A DNA stretch of 45,643 bases from Azolla pinnata (lineage: Eukaryota > Streptophyta > Polypodiopsida > Salviniales > Salviniaceae). A program made the translations under genes and the position numbers. The stretch is taken from assembly GCA_037176905.1 (NCBI GenBank), contig JBBBWG010028511.1, forward strand, positions 7,413 to 53,055, written 5' to 3'. Shown piece by piece: positions 1-11,859 of the stretch; the stretch's first letter is position 1, and every line of letters begins with the position of its first letter. The notes below the pieces were generated by a model, which was not told the origin of the DNA, ran no database searches, and worked only from the letters and a program-made list of their open reading frames with translations.

Positions 1-1813
1 TCGTCTCTTCTGCTTCACGCCCTCGCCTCTCAGGTAACTAGGAGTCTAGACCTTTCCCTTTCCTTCCTCCGTAACTCCATTGATTCTCTTTCAAGGTTTT
101 CTTCTTCTGCATCCGCTCTCTGTCTCTGTCTCTCTCTCTCTCTCTCTCTCCATTGCCTTCTTTTTCTCCGCTCCTTAATGCTCCATTAATTCTTGTTTAA
201 GGTATTTTCTCCGCTTCTCTCTCTCTCTCTCTCTCTCGCTCTCCATCGCCTTCTTTTTCTCCGCTCCTCAATGCTCCATTAATTCTTGTTTAAGGTATTT
301 CCTTCTTCTTCTTCTTCTTCTTCTTCCGCCATTGGTGTCTGAGTTTCCTTTTTTTTTTTGTTTCTTCCTTACCACCGTCCATTGTCTTTATCTGCTTCTC
401 TCTACCGTCATTATCTTCATCTGCGTCTCGATCGTCTCCTCTCTCCCCGTGTTCCGCTCCCGTTTCCATCACTCCACGCTGAAATGCAGCTCCTTCCGAT
501 GCGAATCTGTGGTTTTTGCTTGCTAATAATCATCGGTAACTTCTGAAGGATTTCTCTCGCTTCCGAACTATTTCTATTCCCCAAAGGTAAGCTCTTTCTT
601 TCTTCTCCTCCTCCTTTCTCTTTATGTGTATTTTTCACTCTTTTAGATGCGTATAGACTATCAAATGCTTCTTTCTGGCTTTATCATCGTTGCTATATAA
701 ATCTGGAAAATGGTAGAGGTGTTTAGATTTATCCTTTTACAATGCACGTTCTTCGTTACCTGTCTAAGGTCAGAGCCTTATAAGCCTCAATCAAAGGCGT
801 TTTCTTTTCTCAGTGAAACTAAATTCTGTTACACACAAGGGTCTAATAGTTTCTGATAGGAAGGGATGGTCCTCTACCCGGTAAGATGCATCTAGGTCTG
901 TCTAACTGATGCGTACTTAGAAGGGTATTATTTGAAATTCTGCATCCATTACGACGAGATCCCTGAAGAAGCATCATTTTCTCCTGAATATGGTTCTATC
1001 TCTGACACGCTTTCGTTCTGAAGACAAGTATGACCATGGACGTGGTAAAACCTGCAATTTCAGTATCTCCTGATAAAAGTTAGGGATTGGTTTGTCCGTA
1101 GTAAGAAGCATACAAGTGCATGAACAACTAACAACCGCTTAGAAACATCTGTGTCCTATATTTGAAATGTTCTCTGTGTAAAATGTAGCATGGTTTGAGC
1201 TTAAATAAACGAATTTCAATTCCTTACTCGTCATATTTAGAGATGGTTTCTTTCTCAAGATATGTATTGGCTTCACAATGTCCAGTTCTGAAACTTCGGT
1301 CTTTCTGGCAGGAAAATTGAAGTTTTTTCTTCCCCTCTCTGATAATATACTTACGAATGCTTACCGTTTCTTTCAATCTTCCTTAAGATAAGCGTCAGTG
1401 GCTCAAGTTTTAAAATCTCTGATAAGATGCATGCAAACTTTCAATCTTCCTGATAAGCATCACTTTATGAACTTTATCTGTTTTCTCTATTTGTCCACTG
1501 ATCAAAATCTATGCACTTCTCCTCCGGCAAGAAGCATATTTTGCAAGTGTGAAGCATAAATGGGAATCGTCTCACAAATCCGTTGGCATTGTTGCAACAA
1601 ATCTCCATGTCAAACTGATTAACTCTTCATGTTAGATATGCGTTTCAGGCATATACAGTTTGTTCCTTTCATCTGTCTTGCTGCATCTTTGTTTTCTTTT
1701 TTCTTGTGATGATAATGGAAAGTGGTGATGGGAAAGATTTCTCAGGTTTCCAACAAACACCAAAGCCTCATTCGCGTGTGTCTCAATAATAAAAAATTTC
1801 AACAGAAATAAGG
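1..1813 (+). promoter_or_regulatory. Probable 5' UTR and 5'-UTR intron of the STICHEL-like gene
   Basis: The first 33 bases are pyrimidine-rich and end in CAG followed by GTAACT, a good donor at 34. A matching acceptor (TTTCTCAG) ends at 1745, leaving a short stretch before the ATG at 1814. A 1.7-kb leader intron is therefore likely, but it is inferred from splice signals alone. The proximal part (1-600) is rich in CT and CTT tracts. The rest is AT-rich non-coding DNA with no credible ORF. The transcription start may lie outside the window. Confidence 0.5.
121..326. repeat. CT/CTT microsatellites with a 93-bp tandem duplication
   Basis: Two copies of a 58-bp block (150-207 and 243-300) differ at only two positions and share the core GCTCCATTAATTCTTG. 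Each copy is preceded by a (CT)n run (about 121-150 and 215-240). A (CTT)n run follows at 302-326. The block lies in the proposed 5'-UTR intron of the STICHEL-like gene. Confidence 0.85.
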
Positions 1814-4800
1814 ATGAAAGACATTGGAGAAGCCTCCTCGTCTCATTGCTCTATTGTCAGAGAGATGTCTTCCTTGAGGACAACTTCGTCTCTGCCAGAC
1901 GTATCAATGAATAGCCCAAGAACTTCTATACAACAGCTTAGAGAAAATGTGATGGGTGGGTATGAAAGGAATCACTCATTGTCTCCACTGAACTACGTGG
2001 ACTCTGGGAGTTTTGAAAGAAGGATCGTATCTTTAGTAACAGACAATAAAAGACCAGGTAATAATGCTGCTAGATATGTAGAAGATTGGGTTAAAATAGA
2101 TCGCATAGATGAGAAGAGAATGCAGCAGGATGCAAAAGTGAATGCTACTTTGCATAATTGGGGTGCCAAGAAGAATCCATCCTATGGATTTCCTGCTCTT
2201 AAGAACCATAGAATCGAAATGCAGGAGGGATACCTTAACTTGCTATCGAGCAGTTGTGATAAACAAGGAGAAGAATCGACATCAAATTTACAGTTGGGAA
2301 TTGATAGTGCCCTGTGTGATTGTGCGAGTATATCCAAACGAAGGCAGAGGAGCAGTAGGAGAAAGGCTGCCCAGAAAGGACGAAAATCCTATACAATTTC
2401 TCCATCCCATGATCATACCGTGGCCATCCAAGACCGATGCAATTGGAGATCATCAGAGTTAGAAATGGGAAGTGCAGAGTTAGGCAGCTTTGAACTTGAA
2501 ATCTCTGAACTCCCGCAGAATGGAAGTAATGGATCATGGGACTTGAACAAGATCCATGACATAGCCAAAAGACAGTTGAATGTAGCAAACAAGAATGGTA
2601 GTTATAGAACTTCAGATACTTCTAGCCGAAACCTGGATAAAGTATCGTCTCAGGATCAATTGAGCTCTTCTCTAGAATCGACTCCTATCACAACATCTGG
2701 ACGTTCTGAATCTTCATTTAACACGGAATTAGAAAGCCTTCCTTTACTCGAGCAAAGTCTGCGGTCAAGCCCAAATGAAGTTTGTGAAAACATACCACAT
2801 GATCGAGGAACTCTTGACCTCTCTAGAGAATCACGTAATCCTAACAATCTTAGTTTGAGCCAGAAGTATATGCCCAAATTCTTTGAGGATATTGTGGGTC
2901 AAAATCTAATCGTCCAAGCACTATCTAATGCTTTGTCCAAAGAGAGGGTCGCACCTGTATATCTTTTCTATGGTCCTCGAGGGACAGGAAAAACATCATG
3001 CGCGAAAGTCTTTGCCATGGCATTAAATTGCGCTTCCAATGGATCAAGGCCCTGCGGTTCTTGTGCAGAATGCTTAAAACAAAGGTTTGGGCAGTCTTCT
3101 ACTACCAAGGAATTCAATGCAGAGGTTTTGAAGGGTAAAAGCTGTGTCAAAATGATGAAAAACGCGTGTACAAGTCCTGTCTCAAAATACAGGGTGTATA
3201 TTATTGACGAGTGTCACACGCTCTCCAGTGGATCATGGAATGATTTTATGAAATCTATAGAAGATGTCCCTAGAAATGTTGTATTTATTCTATCAACGAG
3301 CAGTTTGGATCAGATACCTGATGTGGTCATCTCGAGATGTCAGAAGTTCATTTTCTCAAAGATAAATGAAAGTGAAATTATGAACAGATTGAAACTCATT
3401 GCCAGTCAAGAAGGTCTGGAGATTGGTGTTGATGCTTTGAGCTTGATTTCATCGACATGTGATGGCTCCTTACGGGATGCAGAAACAATACTTGATCAGC
3501 TCAGCCTTTTGGGTCACAAAATCTCACTGTCTATGGTTCAAGAACTGGTAAGTTACGTCATACTGAAATGTTGGTTTTGTAATTGTCAACTATCTTGAAG
3601 TCTTCTTTTCCGCAAAACATGGCTTAGACTGTTCTTTTGTGTAGAATTTCTGTTATATTGCAATAAAAATACTACGATTATTGGGGGAATAAAAATCATA
3701 AGTTATCCCATGGAACTACTACAGCCATGACGCAACGCACATGTTCAATGAATAATACTAAAAGTTATACTCTATAGAAGACGTTCGTTTCTCTTTATTT
3801 TACACAATGCCCTTACTTTACATTCCCAAAATACCGGAGAAATGGGGAAAATTTGACTGCATAATGCAAAATATCAGATATAAAAATAAATATAAAAAAG
3901 CCACTTTTCCCTGTCGGATATCACTGGAATGGCGCTCTTTGGTTACAACTCTTGATTTAACCTTGTGCCTCCTTAGTTTTTTAACCGCTAAAGAAATTGA
4001 GAAAAAGGTTCAAAGTAATGAAAACGCAGGGTGGACTAAAGAATACTCAAGGCGAAATCAAAAAACAAAACCCAGGTTTTCGCTAGGAATTGACACTTTC
4101 AAGATCAGTTACTGCTAAGAAAGCTTTTTTTTTTCGATCTTTAATAGGTTGTTTCCTGATTTTTCTACTGTTTTCCAGATGGGACTTGTACCTGATGAGA
4201 AGCTTGTAGACTTGCTGGATTTTGCTTTATCTGCAGACACTGTAAACACTGTCAGGAACATGAAGAACTTAACGGTATCTGGAGTAGAACCCCTCAATCT
4301 CGTTTCTCAATTAGGTTGTCTGATCACAAGGATACTAGCAGGTGGCTACCATATACCCAAAGGAAAAGAAAAACGCCGGTTCTTCCTGAAGAAACGATGT
4401 AAGCTCTCCCCTCATACGAATAGCTCCTTATGCTCTTTGTATTGTTCAGAAGCAAGCATTTATATAGAACATTCTTTATGATCAAGAACGTTATGCTTAG
4501 ACTTTGCCTCTATATTCTTATCATGTGCTGCAAAAATGTTGTAGCCCCAGAAAACAAATCAACATCAGGGAAAAATTATCCTGAAGGCTTTTTCCCAGAA
4601 GGCTTTGAGTAAAACTTGCACATACATTAATTTTTGGCAATTCGTGGAAATATTCTGTAATGTGAGGTCAGAATGACAAATCCTTAGCATGGATTTATTG
4701 CATTCTCAATCAGGTTGGAAGTTTAATCAAGAAAAACATTTGTACATGTTTGATCTATAATCTATTTCTCTAGATGCCTAAGGTCTACTCTTGAACAGTT

Positions 4801-7394
4801 GATATGCGCCATCTGAGAAATTCTTATATCTATTCATTTCCTTTTGTTGTTTTCCAGAAACTATTATGCCAGAGTTTATTCTATTATGTCGGTATGCTAT
4901 GTTCAGTATGCTGACTGTTGATGCCAACTAGTTACTTGATCTAGGAATTACTGTGTCATTTTCTATTTTTTTTCAGAAATGATACACTAAACTATTTTAT
5001 CTCAATGCTTCATGAATAACTTCATCCTTTGGGCATTTGTACAGTAACTAAGGAAGATATGGGAAGGTTGCAGCAAGCCCTGAAGACCCTTCTGGAAGCT
5101 GAGAAGCAATTGAGAAATTCATCAGATCGAACAACTTGGTTAACTGCAGCTCTACTCCAATTTGCTCCAGATCAATCTTATATAGCCCCGATCTATCCTG
5201 TTGAAACAAGTTTTCCTCAGAGCTCATCAGGAGCAAATACCAGTGATTGGACGCCTGAGATGAATCCTTCACATATTTCGCAGGGTGGAAGTGATCAGGA
5301 ATCTGCTATCGGTGTTTCTAATGGAAGTCAGCAATTTTCAGCTGAACAAAATCAGCAGGAAGCCATAGGATCTTGCCAATCGCAAACAAGAAGTGACCAT
5401 TCAAGAGGGGCAAAAGTTGTTCCTGGTATTGGTAAGAATGCCTGGATAACATTTCCTTCTGATGTAAGCCAAGAAATAAGATGGGAAACAACGTTGACAA
5501 AGGATTTTGAACTACATGAGGTTTGGCAAAGAGTTCTTGATGCAGTGCATTCGAGCAGCCTCAGAAAGTTCTTACAAGTGCAGGGGAAATTGCTTTCTCT
5601 GTCGCTTAGAAAAGGTATGGGATCTTTCCCTGCACTTAAATTCTATGCTAATGTAACTTCAAGAGCAACTCTCTATATATCATTCCACTTTTTTGGTTAA
5701 GATATCGGTCTATGGGGCTTTCAAGTTAATCATCCTGTCAATTTGAGATTAAGCAAACTGATAATGAGGGTAATGAGATTAAGCAAGGACCATCACAAGT
5801 GAGAGGGTAATGACAAATTGATAGAAGACACTTGAAATGTATCAGGTGTAGCTTATGTTACAATCATGAGGTGCTAATCCTCCATTTACAGATAGCTATG
5901 AGTCATGCTCTCTATCCTGTAAGGTTGACACTCGAGGAAACAGCCCAAAGGTCTTTTTGATTGTACGAAAATATGCATGCTTAGATCATGGGGTCAGAAA
6001 GGCTTCACAAGTCCTCTTGACATGTTTGAGGCACACAACAGCATCTGAAAACTGTCTCAAACACTTTGCACCTGAAGGCCAAGTTTTTCAACCTGAAGGT
6101 CATATTTTGCTTCATGGGTTCATATTTATTTACTTATGGTTGCACACTCTTATCCTTCATTTTGCCCTCAATTTCCAAGGGTGTGTCATTTGCACTCCAT
6201 TGTGTTGCACATCACCAATTACCAGACATTCATCAATCATGTTGATAGAAAATCCATGTCCTTTTCTTTCTTTCAGGTTTTGCAGCTGCAGTATTGGAAT
6301 TTAGCGAGGCCGAGAGCAATTCACGAGCTGAAAGATCGAAAACTAGCATAGCACATGCCTTTCAGGTGACTTTAGGATATCCTGTAGATGTGAAGGTCAG
6401 ATTGGCTTCGTCCGCTAAGAATAGCGCAACAACTACTTCTGGAGATCAATCAAATACTTTATGGCAACCTATGTCACCATTGACAAACCTTGAAGATTGT
6501 AGAAATAATGCAAAAAGTTCAGATCATAGAATCTGCAATTCCTTTAGAGGGTGTGGTGTTTTCCTAGAGCCTCAACCGACTCAGGATAATGCAAACTTGA
6601 ACCATCAAGTGTATGGTGGACCTAACCCCATATTTTCTCTAGAAACCGTTGATAGCAATTCAAACTCAAGATTGCATCATCGGGTGGATGTATCGCAAGA
6701 AATCAATGGAGGCTCTGCAGAATTCTTAAGGCCTCAAGAGACTACACCAAAAACCAGAGTTGATATGTTTGAACTAGCTACCCCCGGCCATAAGAACTGG
6801 AATCTCCAAAAAGCCACTGTTAATGATGATGAAATTCATGCTTCAGAAGATAGGCTTGAAAGTGCATGGGTTGAACCTGTCCCTAACAATGAATACTCCA
6901 TGGAGCAAACGCAATCTGATGGTTCTAAGCAAAATGTAGAGGAACATGTTTTACGCCTTGGGTTTGTGATTCAGCAAGAGGAGGGTTTACAAACACAGCA
7001 CGCTGATGACATCACCGAGGGATCAGCCAAGCTAGAGGAAGATAATGCGTAAGTTCACTCATGAGCATACGAATTCTGTGATCAAACTGTGGTCTCAGTA
7101 GGAGTCTAGTTTCTATCAATCTTCTTTACTCATTTCCATAAACTCTTCTCCAGGCGGATAGATACAAAGTCGAGGTGGCATTTATGCTGGAAAGAAGCTG
7201 GTTCAGGATTGAAGGTAAACTGTTTCTTTATAGTTTGCTCAAAATAAAGCATGTCTGTGTCTTTTACCTCCCATATAAACAAGAGAATTGTTTCCCTTTC
7301 TTTCCAGGTGAAGGGATTTCAGGACATACCTAGTAAGAGGCATGGATTTCTTTTTAATCTTTGTGCTTGCGCAGCAACAATGAATAACTCATAA
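1814..7394 (+). CDS. STICHEL-like protein (DNA polymerase III gamma/tau-type AAA+ ATPase)
   Basis: Six coding exons: 1814-3547, 4179-4398, 5045-5614, 6277-7048, 7154-7214 and 7308-7394, giving 1147 aa in one frame. The clamp-loader core starts near residue 355. It has Walker A GPRGTGKTS (387-395), a Cys cluster of the zinc-binding type just after it, Walker B IIDECH (463-468), a sensor-like FILSTSS, and the SRC motif (507-509). Exons 2-3 carry the family's RRFF segment and helical QALKTLLEAEKQLR. The STICHEL hallmark region (HEVWQRVLDAVHSSSLRK, then LQVQGKLLSLSL) joins exon 4. The C-terminus has the short CWKEAG element. The N-terminal 350 residues are Ser-rich and unconserved. STICHEL proteins resemble bacterial polymerase III gamma subunits; in Arabidopsis STI controls trichome branching and is not known to act in replication. 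The ATG at 1814 opens the long frame after the proposed leader intron. A possible poly(A) signal AATAAA is at 7515-7520. Which STI subgroup it belongs to cannot be told by eye. Confidence 0.9.
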
Positions 7395-9362
7395 GAAGCG
7401 CTTCTTGCCTTTGCGTTTCTACATCTTGGGGACACCATTTTTTTCCTGCCATATGTAACACAATGTGAAGACCGTTTCTCCTCCTTGGGGCTATGTGTAT
7501 AATGAGGGGATAGAAATAAAAATGAAAGCAGTCTCAAAGTCTTCTGTTTTTCATTGTTAAAACTCATCAACGAGTTTCTTATGTGTGGTGCTTCAAGAGG
7601 TTTGAACATTTCCATCATTCATTAACATTGGAAGTGTATACGTGATCACATATATTGTGATAATGAATCTGTAGTCATAAAGCTCTTAGGAGGCACCATG
7701 GCTTGAGAAGATATTGTGAGATACAGTGGTACGATGGCTTCCAGTATCCATATCTGGATGGTAAAGAAGCCGCTCACGTTTAACCTGGTGAGTGCATAAA
7801 AAACCATTTTGCATGTGCATGAGTCGTATGTAGGGAAGTCAATCATGCATTGAGTCGTTTATGTAGTTAGTGGTTCTTCAGCGTATGGTTCCAATGTCTC
7901 TATAGAAGTATCTTTTCAACATTTACTCGCTTTCCTGTTTTTTTTTCTTCCTTACTGCCTCTAGGATTCATGTTTCTACGTCAAGTTGTGGAGTTTCTCT
8001 CTTTCCTCTAAGCATATCCCAAGAGCCCTGAAACTCTATTGATCTTAAAGTTATGGAGCTTTAAAATGTCTTGAGTGTAGAAAATGGACAATCCTAAGAT
8101 AACGGCAAACTATCGTAACTATTTCATTCATAAATTTCTGAATCCATTTGTCTCTTGTCATCTGCATTTCGTTTGTGTGCATTTTGATTTCTTTAGACTA
8201 GAATCTTTAGCCTTGATTATGAGAAGAGTATTCATCACTGACTTAACATTGGGACAAAAGTGTGTCAAATCTTACAATTCAAAGAACCAAATTGAAACTT
8301 GATCAGAAAATACACTGGGATTGTAATTTCATTTGTTGTGTAGTTGAGCTGAGCATTTTGGGGAGTGATCGATCCATCGTTGGCTTCAACAATACAGACG
8401 GCGTTGTTGGGCGAAAGGTTCTCAGTTTTGGTGAGACTATGTTTAGCAATCTGATGAGACTAGAAACTGCATTCTTAAGAGTTATGCTCTGAAGGGGTTT
8501 TCACAGTGGTGAAGGGGGTAAATTTTGATGCAACTAGAAGCTCCATTCTTAGGTTCTTGAGAACTTGGGTGGTATGTGCATTGTGTTATCTAGGGTGAAG
8601 GGAATGTCACCTAAAGTTCTAAAGGCATTGATTCCGATTCGGTTGAGAAGATGCTATCTATCATCGGACTATCTAGAAACAACAGGATTGGAGGGAGAAA
8701 AACTTGTTTTGTTAAGTGGTTAGAAGGCCTAACTCTAAAGATGACTGAACCATTATTTGTTTTAATCGCCGCCACATGCTTCGCCATGAATAGTTGACGT
8801 TCTCGAGGAACAGAATTGTCGAGCATCGTGCTAGACAGATGAAGCGATTTATCGTCAACGTCTTGATTGCACAAGGCTCTTCTGAGACCATGCCATTAGC
8901 TCAGGGAGCTCCATCGAATCATAACACATCGAGGACGGGTATTGGAGGAAAATCGTGGCCAATCGGGCCCTAGATTTGCTAGATTGACTCCATCTGCCAG
9001 ATACATAGAGCCTTGTTTGAGATTTGCGTAAAGGGGGCAGAGGATTGAAGATCGACTCCACAGATAGATAGGCGCCACCGTTTGAACGTATTTCCAAAGC
9101 ATCGTCAACAAAGATGGGCCACAGTTGAATGACCCCTTCTTTCCCTCCTCCTGCCTCCCTAATTGTCTTTAGAGTCATTTGAAACGTGATTCGTTCGTTG
9201 GCTACAAAACGGAACGAGTTATATATACAGAATGTGGAGTGCTTTCTTCCTCGTTGCGCAGAAGGGGGGTCCCATTCTGGGGACGCGTATCTGAAACGCC
9301 TTTGAAGCCAGCTGCATTTGGTGGCATCGGGATTCCATCGGGGCATATGCTTGTGTTGGATC
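7395..9362. other. Intergenic region after the STICHEL-like gene
   Basis: This stretch holds the 3' UTR of the STICHEL-like gene (to about 7.55 kb) and then unclassified DNA. Several short ORFs occur on both strands. The longest, on the minus strand at 8855-9382, shows no family motif I recognise and no codon bias. I see no RNA gene, transposon end or further exon. Confidence 0.6.
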
Positions 9363-9705
9363 TCTGTTACGATCGATCGCATGAGCAGTTAGTTTGTCTG
9401 CCTCGCTTCTGCTTTCATCGATCGGTCGGTCGATCGATTGCATGAACAGTCAGTTTGTCTTCCTCGTTTCCGCTCCGATCGATTGATCGATTTGTAGGAA
9501 CAGTTAGTTTGCCTTCCTGGCTTCTGTTTTTTTTTTCTGGGCCCATCAATCGATTGCATGAACAACGCGTTCCTTCTGCTTCCTCGCATGTGCATGGACG
9601 CTGCTTCCTTCTGCTTCCTCACTACTGCTCCGATCTATTGGCCGACTGCGCAAGTGCTGCATTCTGCTTCCTCGCTTCTGTTATGATCGATCGATCGATT
9701 GCATG
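9363..9705. repeat. Degenerate minisatellite rich in CGATCGAT
   Basis: Four to five diverged copies of a unit of roughly 75 bp repeat the order CGATCGAT, then TTGCATGAACAGT, then TAGTTTGTCTTCCTCGCTTC, then TGCT. The best-kept copies are at about 9369-9425, 9427-9485 and 9488-9530. Shorter CTTCCTCGCTTCTG echoes run to about 9705. Copies differ by many substitutions and indels, so the array is old. Confidence 0.7.
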
Positions 9706-9779
9706 ATGGTTTGTGGGATCGGCTCCAGAGATCCCTGGAATAATGCTTGGCATGGATTTTGATCCTCTCTATAGCTTCT

Positions 9780-10449
9780 TTTGGCCAATAGACAAGCTCA
9801 AAGAATAAAACAAAGAATAAAAGATCTGTTCAAGAGTGCCACCAAGTGATTGTGTGGTCATGAAAATAAGAATGGGAAATTTTTTTTTGATTAAAAACAA
9901 CACACAGAACACAGAGGGTAAGAAGTGCAAAAAAACAGAAGGTTAAAAAAAAAGGGGAGTTAAAAAATGGGTACAAGAAAATAAATGAAAAATGGTAAAA
10001 AAAAAGAGGGAAGAAAATAGAGGAAGAAAAGAGAGAGAGAGAGAGAGAGAGAGAAAAGAGAAATGTAATAATTTGTTTTTAAAAAAAGGGAAGAAAACGA
10101 AGAAAAAACAAATGCGTTTTGCCGAAATTCCGGGAATTTAAAAACCGAAAAGTCCAAAAAGAAGGCAAAATAAAAAAAGCAGAGAAAAGACGAACCATCT
10201 TTTTTCATGTTTAAATAAATAAATAAATAAATAAATCAATAAATATGTATATATATATATAAATAAATGTATATATATTTATATGTGGTGAAAAAAACGA
10301 GAGGGAGGAATTAAATGAAGCAAAATTAATTTGAAAATGCGCCAAAAGACAAAAAAAGAATACAAAATGCACGCATAAATAAATAAATAAATAAACTATA
10401 TATATATATGAAAATTATATGAAAAAAACAAAAAAAAAAACAAAAGCTT
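9780..10449. repeat. A-rich low-complexity DNA with GA, TAAA and TA microsatellites
   Basis: The plus strand is strongly purine- and A-rich. It includes (GA)n at about 10030-10054, (AAAT)n at about 10212-10246, a (TA)n tract near 10248-10260 and a second (AAAT)n near 10375-10395. Reading frames across it are low-complexity lysine or phenylalanine strings. It lies immediately upstream of the TMEM53-like transcription unit. Confidence 0.75.
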
Positions 10450-11859
10450 TTGTTTTTTTTCCCCCCCGTAAAAAATAAGGAACTCTTTCTTCTCCGCGTG
10501 TTTCTCTGTCGAAATTCCTCTGTTTTTGTTTCTTCGCCATCGCCATCGCCATCGCCCGCTTCATCGCATCTCCTGCTTCTGCTGATCCTTCTTCTTCGAT
10601 CCTCTTCCGTTCCTCCTTCGATTCCCTGCCCCTGCGCTTCTGCTCCTTCTTCGATTCTCTGCTACTTCGATTCGCTGCCCCTGTGCTTCCATTTCAAGGT
10701 AAGAATCTCTCCGTCTCTCTCTCTCTCTCCCTCTGGGCTTTCTTCCTTCCTTCCCGTCTCCTTCTTCTTCCTCCTCTGCCCAATCAGGGTTTCCGTGTAT
10801 CCATAGCTTTCAGATTGCCTTGCTCTTCCTCCCGTTTATCTTTCCATCTTCCTTTCCTTCTGCATCAACACCCAATATTTCTTTCTTTCTTTCTTTCTTA
10901 TTTTACAGATATTCCGTTTCTTTGCTCGTTCCTATCTGTCCTTAATCCGATCTCTGTTTGTTCCCTGAACTCTTTCCCTCCAGTCTAGGCATTTCACGTG
11001 CGGATTTTTCACTTTCCGCATTGCGTTTTATTCCTAGATCTATTAGACTTCCGTTGTGTGCGTGCGTGCGTGTGTTATATCTGTTAGGGTTCGCAACTCG
11101 GACTGTTCTTCCGCTTTCTTCTCTTCTTCTCCTAATGAAGATATCCTCGCAAAGCTGTACATTTAATGCCATCTTTGTGTTGGTTTCTGCATAAACGGTG
11201 TTATCTGTGCCACGCAAATCCTTCTTTGATATGGCATTTAGTTCGCGTGCAGTGCTTCTTGTCTGCCTTCATCTGTTGTTCTTTTTTATTTTGTCTTCTA
11301 ATCAAAGCTTGTGTCCATGTGTATGTTCCAGAGATTGTTCTATTTCGTAAATTTGGCGGACAGAAGAGAAAGATTTCAATTTGCAGAAGATCTCTATTGT
11401 CTATTTTTTTCTTGATCGGTCGTAGGAGCTCTCTGTTGCCCCGGCCTCTTCTTTTGGGAGGCTTCTCCTCCCAAGTCTTTGAGGTTGTGGTCTAGGGCTG
11501 TGCTTAACATCGAATTTGAGGAAGAAAAAAGAGGAGGAGGAGGAGGAAGAAGAAAAAGATTCCGTTGCTTTTGGTTACCTTGCAGAGGTAGAAGGAAAAT
11601 CAAAGAGCAGCCTAGTTGGCTCAACTGAAAAAGGGGTGAAAGATTGCATTTGAACCGAATTCTCACTCTTCCTATTGGATTGGCAGCGAATTAGAGAGTA
11701 TTTCTGGAATAGGGTTTGATTGATTGTTTCATTGGATTCGATCGAGTGCTTTGTGAAAAAGGAACAAATTGGGAACAGTTTCTGGAATTGAGGAGGAGGA
11801 AGAAATAAAGAGAGATTTCTAGAGATCGAAGGGTGTTTTGCTCTGTGTCTGCAATCACG
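10450..11859 (+). promoter_or_regulatory. Probable 5' leader of the TMEM53-like gene
   Basis: The region turns abruptly from A-rich to pyrimidine-rich at about 10450. A strong donor (TTTCAAG followed by GTAAGA) lies at 10698/10699, which suggests a leader intron. Candidate acceptors include TTTTACAG near 10907 and CCTTGCAG near 11585; I cannot choose between them. No ORF in this leader resembles a known protein. A (TTTC)n tract lies near 10880-10898. Confidence 0.5.

Noticed and set aside
8855-9382. 175-codon minus-strand ORF between the STICHEL-like and TMEM53-like genes
   Set aside because: No motif, no recognisable codon bias and no splice partner. It could be a relic of some element, but nothing in the sequence shows which.
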